Assembly: GCA_013822395.1 (NCBI GenBank)
Contig: PNKK01000003.1
Location: 37,279-101,278 of the forward strand
Direction: 5' to 3'
DNA: 64,000 bases
DNA from: Anaerolinea sp.
GTDB taxonomy: Bacteria; Chloroflexota; Limnocylindria; Limnocylindrales; CSP1-4
This document shows, piece after piece, positions 47,371-56,564 of this stretch (within the stretch, counting starts at the first letter, position 1; each line of letters begins with the position of its first letter). The notes beneath the pieces are model-generated. The model did no database searches. It was not told the origin of the DNA and worked only from the letters and a program-made list of their open reading frames with translations. Made by a program: the position numbers and the translations under genes.

Positions 47371-48904
47371 GCTTCTTTCTCGGGTTCGCATCGCGCTTGT
47401 CCGCGAGCATCTCCAAGGCGCGGATGATCCGTGGTCGCGTCTCCGACGCGCGGATGACGTCATCGACGTACCCGCGGGCGGCCGCGACGTATGGGTTGGC
47501 GAATTCCTCCTCGTACTCCGCGACGAGCCGGATCTTCTCCGCGACGGGATCCTGTGCGCCCGCGATCGCATCCTTGAAGATGATGTTGACGGCGCCCTCG
47601 GCGCCCATCACCGCGATCTCGGCAGTGGGCCAGGCGAAGTTCATGTCGCCGCGGACGTGCTTGCTGCTCATGACGTCGTAGGCCCCACCGTACGCCTTGC
47701 GAGTGATGACCGTGACCTTCGGGACCGTTGCCTCGCAATAGGCGAACAACAGTTTCGCGCCGTGCTTGATGATCCCGCCGTGCTCCTGACCCACTCCCGG
47801 CAGGAAGCCCGGCACGTCGACGAGCGTGACGAGCGGGACGTTGAAGCAGTCGCACGTCCGGACGAAGCGCGCCGCCTTCGTCGAGGCGTCGATGTCGAGC
47901 GCGCCCGCCAGAACGGCCGGCTGCTGCGCGACGATGCCGACGCTCCGGCCCGCGAATCGTGCGAAACCGATGATGATGTTCGACGCCCATCCAGGCTGGA
48001 TCTCGAGGAACTCGCCGTCGTCGACGATCCGGGAGATGACGTCGTGCATGTCGTACGGCCGGTGTGGGTCGTCGGGGACGATGCGATCGAGCTCCTGGTC
48101 CATCCGGTCGGCTGGATCGCGCGACGACAGAATCGCCGGCACCTCGAGGTTGTTCTGCGGCAGCTGGGCGAGGATCCGCCGGACCGCGTCGAGGGCCTCT
48201 GATTCGTCGTGCGCGGCGAGGTGCGCGACGCCGCTCTTGGTCGTGTGAACCAGTGCCCCGCCGAGGGCCTCGGAATCGACCTCCTCGTGGGTGACCGCCC
48301 GCACGACATTGGGACCCGTGACGAACATGTAGCTCGTCCGTTCAACCATGATCGTGAAGTCGGTCATCGCAGGCGAGTAGACCGCACCACCAGCGCACGG
48401 CCCCATGATCACCGAGATCTGGGGGACGACGCCCGACGCCAGGACATTGCGGAGGAAGATGTCGGCGTATCCGCCGAGGGAAGCGACGCCCTCCTGGATT
48501 CGTGCCCCGCCGGAGTCATTCAGTCCAATGATCGGTGCACCGACCTTCATGGCGAGATCCATGACTTTGCAGATCTTCTCGGCGTACGCCTCGGACAGTG
48601 ATCCACCGAAGACCGTGAAGTCCTGGCTGAAGACGAAGACGAGCCGGCCATCGATGCGGCCATGCCCGGTGACGACGCCGTCACCGAGAAACTGCTGTTC
48701 GGCGAGGCCGAAGTCGGTGGAGCGATGCGTGACAAATGCGTCGAGCTCGATGAACGAACCGGGATCGAGGAGCAGGTCGAGCCGTTCTCGCGCGGTGAGC
48801 TTGCCCCATGCGTGCTGGCGCTCGATGCGCACGGGCCCACCGCCGAGAAGTGCCTCGGCCCGCATCTGTCCGAGGCGGCTCAGCCGTTCTTCATTCGTCG
48901 GCAC
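47351..48904 (-). CDS. Propionyl-CoA carboxylase carboxyltransferase (beta) subunit
   Basis: This 517-residue carboxyltransferase of the PCC/MCC beta family transfers CO2 from carboxybiotin to the acyl-CoA. Motifs include [18 protein letters not shown], the acyl-CoA site [35 protein letters not shown], and the biotin-site [19 protein letters not shown] with [16 protein letters not shown]. The GTG at 48904 is chosen because AGGAG lies ten bases upstream and [19 protein letters not shown] is then a normal start. Neighbouring mutase and epimerase genes point to propionyl-CoA; acetyl-CoA could also be used. It is the first gene of the operon. Confidence 0.94.
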   Translation of the reverse strand: MPTNEERLSRLGQMRAEALLGGGPVRIERQHAWGKLTARERLDLLLDPGSFIELDAFVTHRSTDFGLAEQQFLGDGVVTGHGRIDGRLVFVFSQDFTVFGGSLSEAYAEKICKVMDLAMKVGAPIIGLNDSGGARIQEGVASLGGYADIFLRNVLASGVVPQISVIMGPCAGGAVYSPAMTDFTIMVERTSYMFVTGPNVVRAVTHEEVDSEALGGALVHTTKSGVAHLAAHDESEALDAVRRILAQLPQNNLEVPAILSSRDPADRMDQELDRIVPDDPHRPYDMHDVISRIVDDGEFLEIQPGWASNIIIGFARFAGRSVGIVAQQPAVLAGALDIDASTKAARFVRTCDCFNVPLVTLVDVPGFLPGVGQEHGGIIKHGAKLLFAYCEATVPKVTVITRKAYGGAYDVMSSKHVRGDMNFAWPTAEIAVMGAEGAVNIIFKDAIAGAQDPVAEKIRLVAEYEEEFANPYVAAARGYVDDVIRASETRPRIIRALEMLADKRDANPRKKHGNIPL

Positions 48905-48964
48905 GGGGCGGGGCTCCTGTTCCGTGGACCAGAGGGGCTGCGCGTCGACCTGCCGGTGGGGCCT

Positions 48965-48980
48965 GTCTTTGCGCAGAGAC
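48965..48980. promoter_or_regulatory. parS-like palindrome, site 2
   Basis: GTCTTTGCGCAGAGAC lies between the divergent carboxylase operon and parA. Read on the minus strand it is GTGTCTCTGCGCAAAGACA, a 19-base exact match to the site in parB. Confidence 0.7.
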
Positions 48981-49101
48981 ACCCGGGAGTGCTTCCCGAT
49001 CGTCCGTCATTCTAGACATGTCGTGCTCCCCTCCCCCGTGCCAAACGTCGAGACCTCGGACCTTCCACGGCCTGTTCGGGCGACTGTGACGGCCGCCCAC
49101 G

Positions 49102-49143
49102 AAATCCACAGATCGGTGCACAAGTCCACGATCCTGTGGATAA
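49102..49143. promoter_or_regulatory. DnaA box and partial box upstream of parA
   Basis: TGTGGATAA (49135-49143) is a perfect DnaA box (TTATCCACA on the other strand). AAATCCACA (49102-49110) matches at seven of nine positions. Two boxes alone do not define an origin, but parAB loci usually lie near oriC. Confidence 0.45.
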
Positions 49144-49178
49144 CTCCGCCGTCGCTCGGAGGCCTCGGTGGAGTACGA

Positions 49179-49222
49179 TTTCGCCACGCCTGCCCCCAAT
49201 TTTTCGCCACGCCCGCCCCAAT
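49179..49222 (+). repeat. Tandem repeat upstream of parA
   Basis: TTTCGCCACGCC-YGCCCC-AAT occurs twice, 49179-49200 and 49202-49222, with one C-to-T change and one base of length difference. It lies just before parA and may be regulatory. The whole gap 48905-49290 otherwise holds parS-like site 2 and the DnaA box, and no gene. Confidence 0.75.
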
Positions 49223-49290
49223 CATGACGCGTCGCCGACGCGTTCATGTCCGATTCGACGCACAGCCAACCGTTGCGAGGTGATGCCCCG

Positions 49291-50047
<757 letters not shown>

Positions 50048-50055
<8 letters not shown>

Positions 50056-51082
50056 AACGGATTTCCGCGGCGTCGCGGCGCGGCGACTCTCCGAGGAGCG
50101 GGAGCTCTCTCCCGCGATCGTCAGCCTCCTGTCGTCAGATCGTGTCGGACGCTCCAGGGGGGTGCGCGTCATCCCGGTGGGCCGGATCCAGCCGAATCCA
50201 GAGCAACCACGCCTCGCCCTTGACGAGACGTCCCTCGAGGAACTCGCCGCGTCGATCCGCGAGCACGGCGTCCTGCAACCGATCCTCGTCCGGCCGCTGG
50301 GCGACAACGAGTACCAGCTGATCGCCGGCGAGCGCCGCTGGCGCGCATCGAAGGCCGCAGGCCAGGAGACCATCCCCGCCCTCGTCGAGGAGATCGACGA
50401 CGAGACCGCCCTCGAGATCTCGATCATCGAGAACCTCCAGCGCGAAGACCTCTCACCGCTCGACGAGGCGGCGATGTACGACCGGATGGTGCGCGAGCAC
50501 GGCTACTCGGTTCGCAAGCTCGCCCAGAAGCTCGGCAAGGACAAGGGCTACCTCGAGAATCGGCTCCGCCTGGCCGGTGCGCCGGCGGAGATCCGGGAGC
50601 TGGTGTCTCTGCGCAAAGACACCCTCTCCCATGCCTACGAGCTGATGAAGGTCGAGGACGTGCGGAAGCGCAGGCGGCTGGCGGCCCAGGTCGCCCGTGG
50701 CGACCTTACGCTGGCGAAGCTCCGTGATCGAATCGAGGGCAGACGCACCCGCACCACCACGGCGGTCGCCCTCGAAGGGGGCGGCGGCGATGGTCGCGGG
50801 GACGATCGCGGCACTGGTCGTGCTGACGAGACGACCGAGGAGGCTGAGGCGGCCTGGACGGGCCGGCGGCCTGTGGCCGAGCCGCTCCGCGACGATTCGC
50901 TCGTCACTGCCAAGCAGCAGCTGGCCGAGGCGGTCGAGGGGCTGGTGGACGTGCTCCGAAGCGCGGACGTCGTCGCATCGATCGGCGCGATCGACCGGGC
51001 CAACCTCGCGAAATACCTGACCATCGCGAAGCTCAAGCTGGAGAACGCGATCGCGATGGTCCGGAGCGGCGAGCCGCTGTAG
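50048..51082 (+). CDS. parB: Chromosome partitioning protein ParB with a divergent DNA-binding domain
   Basis: ParB (Spo0J) has 344 residues from a TTG start with a near-perfect GGAGGTGAT ribosome-binding site. The CTPase motifs are conserved: GERRWRA at 94-100 and ENLQREDL at 128-135. The helix-turn-helix (about 152-176) reads [20 protein letters not shown] instead of the usual GKSRSTVANLLRLL pattern, and the following conserved GHAR turn is SHAY (194-197). These positions decide parS recognition in ParB and Noc, so the DNA target is probably not canonical. Residues 210-270 are a low-complexity linker; a C-terminal dimerisation domain follows. A parS-like palindrome lies in its own coding sequence. 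Confidence 0.95.
50605..50620. promoter_or_regulatory. parS-like palindrome, site 3 (inside parB)
   Basis: GTCTCTGCGCAAAGAC lies in parB codons for V-S-L-R-K-D-T (residues 186-192). The flanks extend the match to site 2 to 19 bases. A parS inside spo0J is also known in Bacillus subtilis, so the location is plausible. Confidence 0.7.
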
Positions 51083-51436
51083 GCAGGTCCTCCCTCACCC
51101 GCCGGGTCCCGCTACTGTCAATGGCCGGCGGCACCGACCATCTGGAAACGAAGCCGGCGCCCGATGGCCCGGCCCCTCGTGTCTCGCCGGTCCGCCGCGA
51201 GCTCAGGGCTTGTTGGACTTCCCGTTGTCGGAGCGCCCGGCGGCCTGCCCCCGGACAGCGGCCTCGATCTCGTCGCCGGCGCTGATCGAGCGTCAACTAC
51301 AAGGACGGCCTGGCGGCCACACCCCCCGCGATGAGCGCAATCGCCGTCGTGGCGGCGCCGTTGGGCGCCGACGGGAAGGGATGAACGAGGCGAAGCCGAA
51401 CGACGATCCCGCTCCCCTGGGGGCCGGCCGCCGGCC
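51083..51436. other. Gap between parB and the 121-residue gene
   Basis: No full gene is supported in these 354 bp. A short minus-strand frame at 51203-51292 has coding-like composition and strong GC at third positions but no start codon, and may be a gene remnant. A GC-rich inverted repeat (GGCCGG...CCGGCC, near 51423-51436) lies just after the downstream gene's stop. Confidence 0.45.
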
Positions 51437-51802
51437 TCAGATGTAGACGAGCTCGTCGAAGTTCGCGACCAGGTAGTCGATGAGGCGAGTCCGCGCATCG
51501 GCGGCGCGCGTCCGCAGTCCCGCCACGAGCGCATACAGCGAGATTGCGGGGACGAGGAGGCGGCCGGCGGCATCGCGGCCGGCCGTTGCCGGTGCGCCGC
51601 CACCCGAAGCGAACACATGTTCGAATTCGGTTTCACTCAGGCGGGCGGCTCGCCGGAAGTCCTCCACAACGCGGACGATCCCCCGTCGCTTCGCGACGTC
51701 CCGCAACAGCTCCTGCGCCCACGCGTCGATTTGGGCGTCCGTCTGGTCGGCCAGGCGCGCACGGTACTCGATCGGATCAGCCGACAGGCCGGTGGCTGCC
51801 AC
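51437..51802 (-). CDS. Conserved-looking hypothetical protein
   Basis: This 121-residue soluble protein with balanced composition begins MAATGLSADPIEYRARLADQ and contains AWAQELLRDVAKRRGIVRVVEDFRRAARL in two segments, then a Gly/Ala loop and a helical C-terminus ending FDELVYI. The GTG at 51802 has AAGGAG five bases upstream. No family is recognised. Codon use fits a real gene. It is upstream of nothing obvious and follows plsC after 50 bp, so it may be co-transcribed with it. Confidence 0.72.
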   Translation of the reverse strand: MAATGLSADPIEYRARLADQTDAQIDAWAQELLRDVAKRRGIVRVVEDFRRAARLSETEFEHVFASGGGAPATAGRDAAGRLLVPAISLYALVAGLRTRAADARTRLIDYLVANFDELVYI

Positions 51803-51852
51803 GGTCACTCCTTCGGTCCGGGATCATCGAGTGCCGCGCCGCGCGCCACCCG

Positions 51853-52638
51853 TCAGTCGACCCTCGGGTCGGCCGAAAGTATGCCAGAGGGTCCCCGCAC
51901 CTCGGCGGACGCCTCTCGCGAGCCCTCGGGCCAGTCGTTGAATCGCTCGGTCAACCAGCGCCCGAACCGGCCGGGAACCTCAGGCTCCTCGGCGTCCGCG
52001 ACGAGCGCCTTGAGGGCGCGCCAGGTGGCCGTCGTCAGGACGTCGACCGTCTCGCCCGTTGCTCGTGCTCCTTCGGTCCGGATCGGGCGCCCGATCCGGA
52101 CTCGGAGGCAGCGCCGGAAGCCGAGCCAGGATGTCCCGTTGAGCGCGATCGGCACGATCGGAACGCCGCTGCGCAGGGCAAAGTACGCGACGCCGTCCTG
52201 GAGCGCGAGGAGATTGCGCTCGCCGACGTGGATCCGCCCCTCCCCTGCGATCGCCAGGACGCCGCCCACCCGGAACACCGTTGCGACCCGGCGGGTCACC
52301 TCGATGAGGTCGGTCTTTCCGGGCCTGTACGGGACCGCCGAGCCAGTCCAGTACATCAGCCGGTTCCGCGGGCCAACCCTGAGGTCGTCCTCCTTCGGGC
52401 CGAAGAAGTAGAGCCGCGGCCGGAGCGGGAGCGTGGCGTAGAGGAGGAATGGATCCGTCCAGTTCAGGTGGTTGAAGCAGTAGAGGGCCGGTCCCCGCGG
52501 CAGGTGCTGGCGGCCCTCGACGCGAAGACGGAAGAGCAGCCGCATCGCCACGCCCACGATGAGCCGTGACGAGTAGTAGCGCAGCGAGCGGCTCCAGCGC
52601 GGAAGATCCGAGCGAGGGAGGCGGTCGTCGGCCGTCAT
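51853..52638 (-). CDS. plsC: 1-acyl-sn-glycerol-3-phosphate acyltransferase family protein
   Basis: This 261-residue PlsC-type acyltransferase has the HX4D catalytic motif at H57-D62 (NHLNWTDPFLL), the FFGPKEDDLR segment, GEGRIHVGERN in the place of the EGTR motif, and VPIVPIALNG. It would acylate lysophosphatidate or a related acceptor at the membrane. There is a slight departure in the third motif (EGRIH), so the acceptor could differ. The start ATG at 52638 is chosen over a GTG six bases upstream. Confidence 0.88.
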   Translation of the reverse strand: MTADDRLPRSDLPRWSRSLRYYSSRLIVGVAMRLLFRLRVEGRQHLPRGPALYCFNHLNWTDPFLLYATLPLRPRLYFFGPKEDDLRVGPRNRLMYWTGSAVPYRPGKTDLIEVTRRVATVFRVGGVLAIAGEGRIHVGERNLLALQDGVAYFALRSGVPIVPIALNGTSWLGFRRCLRVRIGRPIRTEGARATGETVDVLTTATWRALKALVADAEEPEVPGRFGRWLTERFNDWPEGSREASAEVRGPSGILSADPRVD

Positions 52639-52702
52639 CGCCACGAGAGACGCGAGCGGTCCGCGGCCGTCACGACCGTCACGGCCCGGGCCACGGCCGA
52701 CG

Positions 52703-53389
52703 TCATGCTGGCGCCTCGCCAGCTGCGAGATCCGGACGAAGTGCGACCGCGGCCGGATCGAGGTCGCGCAGGCGCGCCACCACGTGATGGGTGAGCCTCT
52801 CGGCTCCCGGCCCCGGCGGAACGCTCGAATTCGGAACGAGAACGACCGTCATGCCGGCGGCGACGCCGGCTCGCACTCCATTGATCGAATCTTCGACGAC
52901 CAGACAGCCCGCCGGGGGGATGCCGAGGCGGCGGGCTGTCTCGAGGTAGACGGCGGGATCCGGCTTTCCGTGAGGCACGTCGTCGGACGAGACGACGACC
53001 GCGATCACGTCCCGCAGGCCAGTGGCCCCGAGTGCGGCATCGATGACGGACCGATGCGCCGACGAGGCGACCGCCACAGGCCATCGGGCCGCGATCCGCC
53101 GGACGGCGCCGACGGCGCCGGCGATGACGGGAGCACCCCGGCGGTAGCGATCCGTCACCCGCCGGACCACGGCCTCGAGGATCATCGGCTCGTCGGCCTC
53201 CAGGAGCCCGAGTCGCTCGCGCATGGTCCGAGCCCACCCGCGTGAGTTCGCGCCCATCACGGCGCGCGTGTCCGCCTCGGTCCAGCGCAGCCCGCGCTCG
53301 GCCGCCCAGGCCGTCCGCTCCTCGTGCCACCAGATCTCCGAGTCGACGATCACGCCGTCGAGGTCGAAGATCACCGCCGCCACCGGCAT
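52703..53389 (-). CDS. HAD superfamily hydrolase, beta-phosphoglucomutase-like
   Basis: This 228-residue HAD phosphatase has the nucleophile motif FDLDGVIVDSE (Asp9, Asp11), motif II VASSAH, the lysine in HGKPDPAVYL, and motif IV VVEDSINGVRAG. The cap resembles beta-phosphoglucomutase and phosphatase PGP types. The substrate cannot be told. It is 64 bp upstream of plsC on the same strand and divergent from the LiaF-like gene. Confidence 0.9.
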   Translation of the reverse strand: MPVAAVIFDLDGVIVDSEIWWHEERTAWAAERGLRWTEADTRAVMGANSRGWARTMRERLGLLEADEPMILEAVVRRVTDRYRRGAPVIAGAVGAVRRIAARWPVAVASSAHRSVIDAALGATGLRDVIAVVVSSDDVPHGKPDPAVYLETARRLGIPPAGCLVVEDSINGVRAGVAAGMTVVLVPNSSVPPGPGAERLTHHVVARLRDLDPAAVALRPDLAAGEAPA

Positions 53390-53644
53390 CCGCTCACACT
53401 CCCCTGCTCCACCTCGGGCACGAGCCTAGCATCACGCCCGAACCGGCGAGCCGTGCGCCGACGGCCCCGCCGGCATGCGATTGACTGGCCGTTCGGCTGG
53501 GCGAAATCGGGCCGCCCGACCCGCACGCACGCATCGCGTCGCCGTGTACGTTCTCTCATGACCGCCGTCCGGGGGTGAACGAGGTGCAACGTGCTCGTCT
53601 CCACACGGCAGGGAGGCCGTCCGGCGAGCAGGAGGTGCTCACCC

Positions 53645-54628
53645 GTGCGCATCGATCGTCAGCCCCTCGGCTGGGGCCTGTTCCTCATCATCGTCGGTGT
53701 GATCCCGCTCCTCGTTCGGGGCGGCTACCTCGACGCCGGGCTGGTCCGGGACTGGCCCAGCCTGTGGCCACTCCTCCTCATCGGCTGGGGCCTGAGCCTC
53801 GTCCTTCGCCGTACGCCGGGTGAGCTGCTCGGCAGCGCGATCTCGGTCGGCGTCCTCGGCGTCATGGTCGGCGGGCTCATCGCGACCGGGTTCGGCGGCG
53901 TTCCCGCATTCGGGGCGTGCGGCGACGGCACTGGCGGGACGAGCTTCGGCAACCGCTCGGGGACGCTGTCCGACCGCGGGCGTGTCAACATCGAGCTCAC
54001 CTGCGGCACCCTCACGGTTGCCGCGGTGGATGGATCCGACTGGTCCGTCACCGGCACCGGCCCGGCCGGCCGGGGCCCGGATGTGGAGGCGGACCTCGGC
54101 CGCGTCCAGATCACCCCGAAGGACCGGGGCGTCACGGGGTTCGTCGATGCGCCATCCGCATGGAAGATCAACGTGCCCCGGACCCCGGTCATCGATCTCG
54201 GCGTCACCCTCAACGCGGGCGATGGCAGCCTCGACATGACCGGCGCGAACCTTGACCGAGCGACCCTGACGCTCAACGCCGGTTCGATCAGGCTCGATCT
54301 CGCGGCGGTCGCGGCGCTGTCCAGCGTGAACGGAACGGTGAACGCGGGCTCGGCGACGTTCGACCTGCCCGGCACGGTGACGGCCGCGAGCCTGACGCTC
54401 AACGCCGGTTCGATCACGGTCTGCCTGCCGGCCGGAACGCCGCTCCAGATCGCCTGGAGCGGGGCCCTCGGCTCGAGCAACCTCGACGCTCTCGGCCTCG
54501 CCAAGATCGACGATCAGCACTGGACGACGGCCGGCCTGAACCCGGCCCTCGATCCCTACCTCGAGCTTGACGTCTCGGCCAACGCCGGCTCGTTCACGCT
54601 CGACCTCGGAGGTTCCTGCGATGCGTGA
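53645..54628 (+). CDS. LiaF-like membrane protein with an NAGS-repeat beta domain
   Basis: This 327-residue protein has two N-terminal membrane hairpins (GWGLFLIIVGVIPLLVRGG, LWPLLLIGWGLSLVL) in a LiaF/DUF5668 pattern, a third hydrophobic segment (~65-85), and then an extracytoplasmic beta-rich domain. The beta domain repeats the phrase NAGS four times (LTLNAGSIRLDL, VNAGSATFDL, LTLNAGSITVCL, NAGSFTLDL), typical of toastrack or DUF4097-like solenoids. The GTG at 53645 has GGAGGTG seven bases upstream. It overlaps pspC by eight bases. The pair likely responds to envelope stress. Confidence 0.82.
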   Translation: MRIDRQPLGWGLFLIIVGVIPLLVRGGYLDAGLVRDWPSLWPLLLIGWGLSLVLRRTPGELLGSAISVGVLGVMVGGLIATGFGGVPAFGACGDGTGGTSFGNRSGTLSDRGRVNIELTCGTLTVAAVDGSDWSVTGTGPAGRGPDVEADLGRVQITPKDRGVTGFVDAPSAWKINVPRTPVIDLGVTLNAGDGSLDMTGANLDRATLTLNAGSIRLDLAAVAALSSVNGTVNAGSATFDLPGTVTAASLTLNAGSITVCLPAGTPLQIAWSGALGSSNLDALGLAKIDDQHWTTAGLNPALDPYLELDVSANAGSFTLDLGGSCDA

Positions 54629-55076
54629 CCGCCTCTACCGCTCCCGCGACGAGCGGGTCCTCTTCGGCGTGGCCGGTGGCGTGGCCGAATGGCTCGATGT
54701 CGACCCGGCCCTCGTCCGGATCGTGTTCGCCCTGCTCGTCCTGACCGCCGGGGTCGGCCTCCTCCTCTACATCATCATGGCCCTCGTCGTTCCCGAGGAG
54801 CCCGAGCTCGTCGCCGGGCCCCCGGTCCCCGGCGATGCCGACGCCACGTCGGCGTCACCGGCAGCCCCGGCCCGGGCGGAGCGTGATGGCCGCGGGGTCG
54901 TGATCTTCGGTGCGATCCTCATCCTCGTGGGCCTCTGGTTCCTGCTCCGGCGCTTCGTCCCGGCGCTCGATGAAGGCCTCCTCGGCCCGGTCATCCTCAT
55001 CGTGATCGGCGCGCTCCTCCTCGGTGGGGCGATCACGCGCGGCGCGGGAAACGACAGCCCGCCGGCCGGCGGCTGA
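54621..55076 (+). CDS. PspC domain protein
   Basis: This 151-residue protein has an N-terminal PspC domain (LYRSRDERVLFGVAGGVAEWLDVDP, in part, then a membrane helix LLLYIIMALVVPEEPE). Two further C-terminal helices (VVIFGAILILVGLWFLL and LLGPVILIVIGALLLGG) follow in a DUF5668 pattern. PspC proteins take part in phage-shock or LiaFSR-like envelope stress systems. It starts inside the LiaF-like gene with GGAGG eight bases upstream. Confidence 0.9.
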   Translation: MRDRLYRSRDERVLFGVAGGVAEWLDVDPALVRIVFALLVLTAGVGLLLYIIMALVVPEEPELVAGPPVPGDADATSASPAAPARAERDGRGVVIFGAILILVGLWFLLRRFVPALDEGLLGPVILIVIGALLLGGAITRGAGNDSPPAGG

Positions 55077-55174
55077 CGCGCGGCTGCCCATGGAGGCCCA
55101 CCGACACGGACCCGCGACACGGGCCCGTCATCCGGGACGATTAGACTCGGCACCGAACGAGAGGAGTCGCCCCC

Positions 55175-55840
55175 ATGCTCTGGTCCACGAGATCACCCGA
55201 GATGCCCACCCCCGAGTCCGCCCTTCCGGGGCGCGCCAGCCCGATCCTTGAGCCCGGCCCTCATCACGTGAATGGCCGCCCGATCGGCGGGCCGTACCCC
55301 GACGGGCTCGAGGTCGCGGAGTTTGCGCTCGGCTGCTTCTGGGGCGCCGAGAAGGGGTTCTGGCAGCTGCCCGGTGTCTGGGTCACCGCGGTCGGCTATC
55401 AGGGCGGGTACACGCCGAATGCCACGTATCGTGAGGCGTGCTCGGGCAAGACCGGCCACGCCGAGGCGGTCCGCGTCGTCTATGACCCGTCGAGGACCAC
55501 GTACGAGGAGCTGCTGAAGCATTTCTGGGAAGCGCACGACCCGACCCAGGGAATGCGCCAGGGCAACGACGTCGGCACGCAGTACCGCTCGGCGATCTTC
55601 CCGCGAACGGCGGAGCAACGATCCGCCGCGGTCGCCTCTCGCGACGCCTACCAGACCCGCCTCTCCGCCGCCGGCTTCGGCCCGATCACGACCGAGATCA
55701 CCGGCCCGCCCGCGCCGGAGCTCTACTTCGCGGAGGACTACCACCAGCAGTACCTGAGCAAGAACCCGAACGGCTATTGCCCGGACCACGGGACCGGCGT
55801 GGCTTGCCCCGTCGGGGTTGGCGTGACGGCGTCGCGATAG
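55175..55840 (+). CDS. msrA: Peptide methionine-S-oxide reductase MsrA
   Basis: MsrA reduces methionine-S-sulfoxide in proteins. The 221-residue enzyme has the catalytic [16 protein letters not shown] (Cys54) and [24 protein letters not shown] in two segments. [26 protein letters not shown] is also seen in part, and [14 protein letters not shown] supplies a resolving cysteine near the C-terminus. The ATG has GAGAGGAG nine bases upstream. The first ~45 residues are longer than in most MsrA. Confidence 0.96.
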   Translation: MLWSTRSPEMPTPESALPGRASPILEPGPHHVNGRPIGGPYPDGLEVAEFALGCFWGAEKGFWQLPGVWVTAVGYQGGYTPNATYREACSGKTGHAEAVRVVYDPSRTTYEELLKHFWEAHDPTQGMRQGNDVGTQYRSAIFPRTAEQRSAAVASRDAYQTRLSAAGFGPITTEITGPPAPELYFAEDYHQQYLSKNPNGYCPDHGTGVACPVGVGVTASR

Positions 55841-55914
55841 GCACGCCGGCCGGGTCTCATTCGGTGCGTTGCCTGACGGCGCGCTGAGGGCCGGGCTTCC
55901 CTACACTGGCCGGC

Positions 55915-56526
55915 ATGTCCAACCTCCCGCCCGAGACCCGATCGGGCGGCCGTCCGCGCCTGTGGCTCGTCCGCCACGGCGAGACCGAGTGGGCTCGGCT
56001 CGGGCGGCACACCGGCCACACGGACATCCCCCTGACCGACGCGGGACAGGCTCAGGCGGAGGCGCTTGCGCCGAGGCTCGCCGGGCTGGCGTTCGCCGCC
56101 GTGCTCTCCAGCCCCCTGTCGCGAGCCCTGGCTACGGCCCGCCTGGCCGGGTTCGGCGACCGAGCGATCCTTGACCCGGATCTTCGCGAGTGGGACTACG
56201 GCACCGACGAGGGCCGGACGACCGCCGAGATCCGCGCCGAGCGCCCGGGCTGGACGATCTGGACCCACGGCGTCCGCGACGGCGAGACGATCGACGCGGT
56301 CGCGGCGCGAGTGGATCGGGTGATCGCGCGGTCGCGGACCCTCGACGACGACACGCTGTGCTTCGCGCACGGGCACGTCCTGCGGGTCCTCGCCGCGCGG
56401 TGGCTCGGGCTGGGCCCGACCGCGGGAGCGCTCTTCGCGCTCGGGACGGCCACGATCTCCATCCTCGGCTGGGAACGCGAGACGCCGGTGATCAGCCGCT
56501 GGAACGACGGGATCGACGTCGACTGA
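55915..56526 (+). CDS. Histidine phosphatase family protein (phosphoglycerate mutase-like)
   Basis: This 203-residue protein has the phosphohistidine motif LVRHGETEWARLG (His21), the SSPLSRALATARLAG segment, REWDYGTDEGRTTAEI, and the second histidine in CFAHGHVLRVLAAR. It is of the GpmB/CobC/PhoE type. The acid residues fit a broad phosphatase rather than a true mutase, but this is inference. Confidence 0.92.
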   Translation: MSNLPPETRSGGRPRLWLVRHGETEWARLGRHTGHTDIPLTDAGQAQAEALAPRLAGLAFAAVLSSPLSRALATARLAGFGDRAILDPDLREWDYGTDEGRTTAEIRAERPGWTIWTHGVRDGETIDAVAARVDRVIARSRTLDDDTLCFAHGHVLRVLAARWLGLGPTAGALFALGTATISILGWERETPVISRWNDGIDVD

Positions 56527-56564
56527 GCGCACCCGGCCGCGCGTGGCGGATGCGGGCCGGAGGA

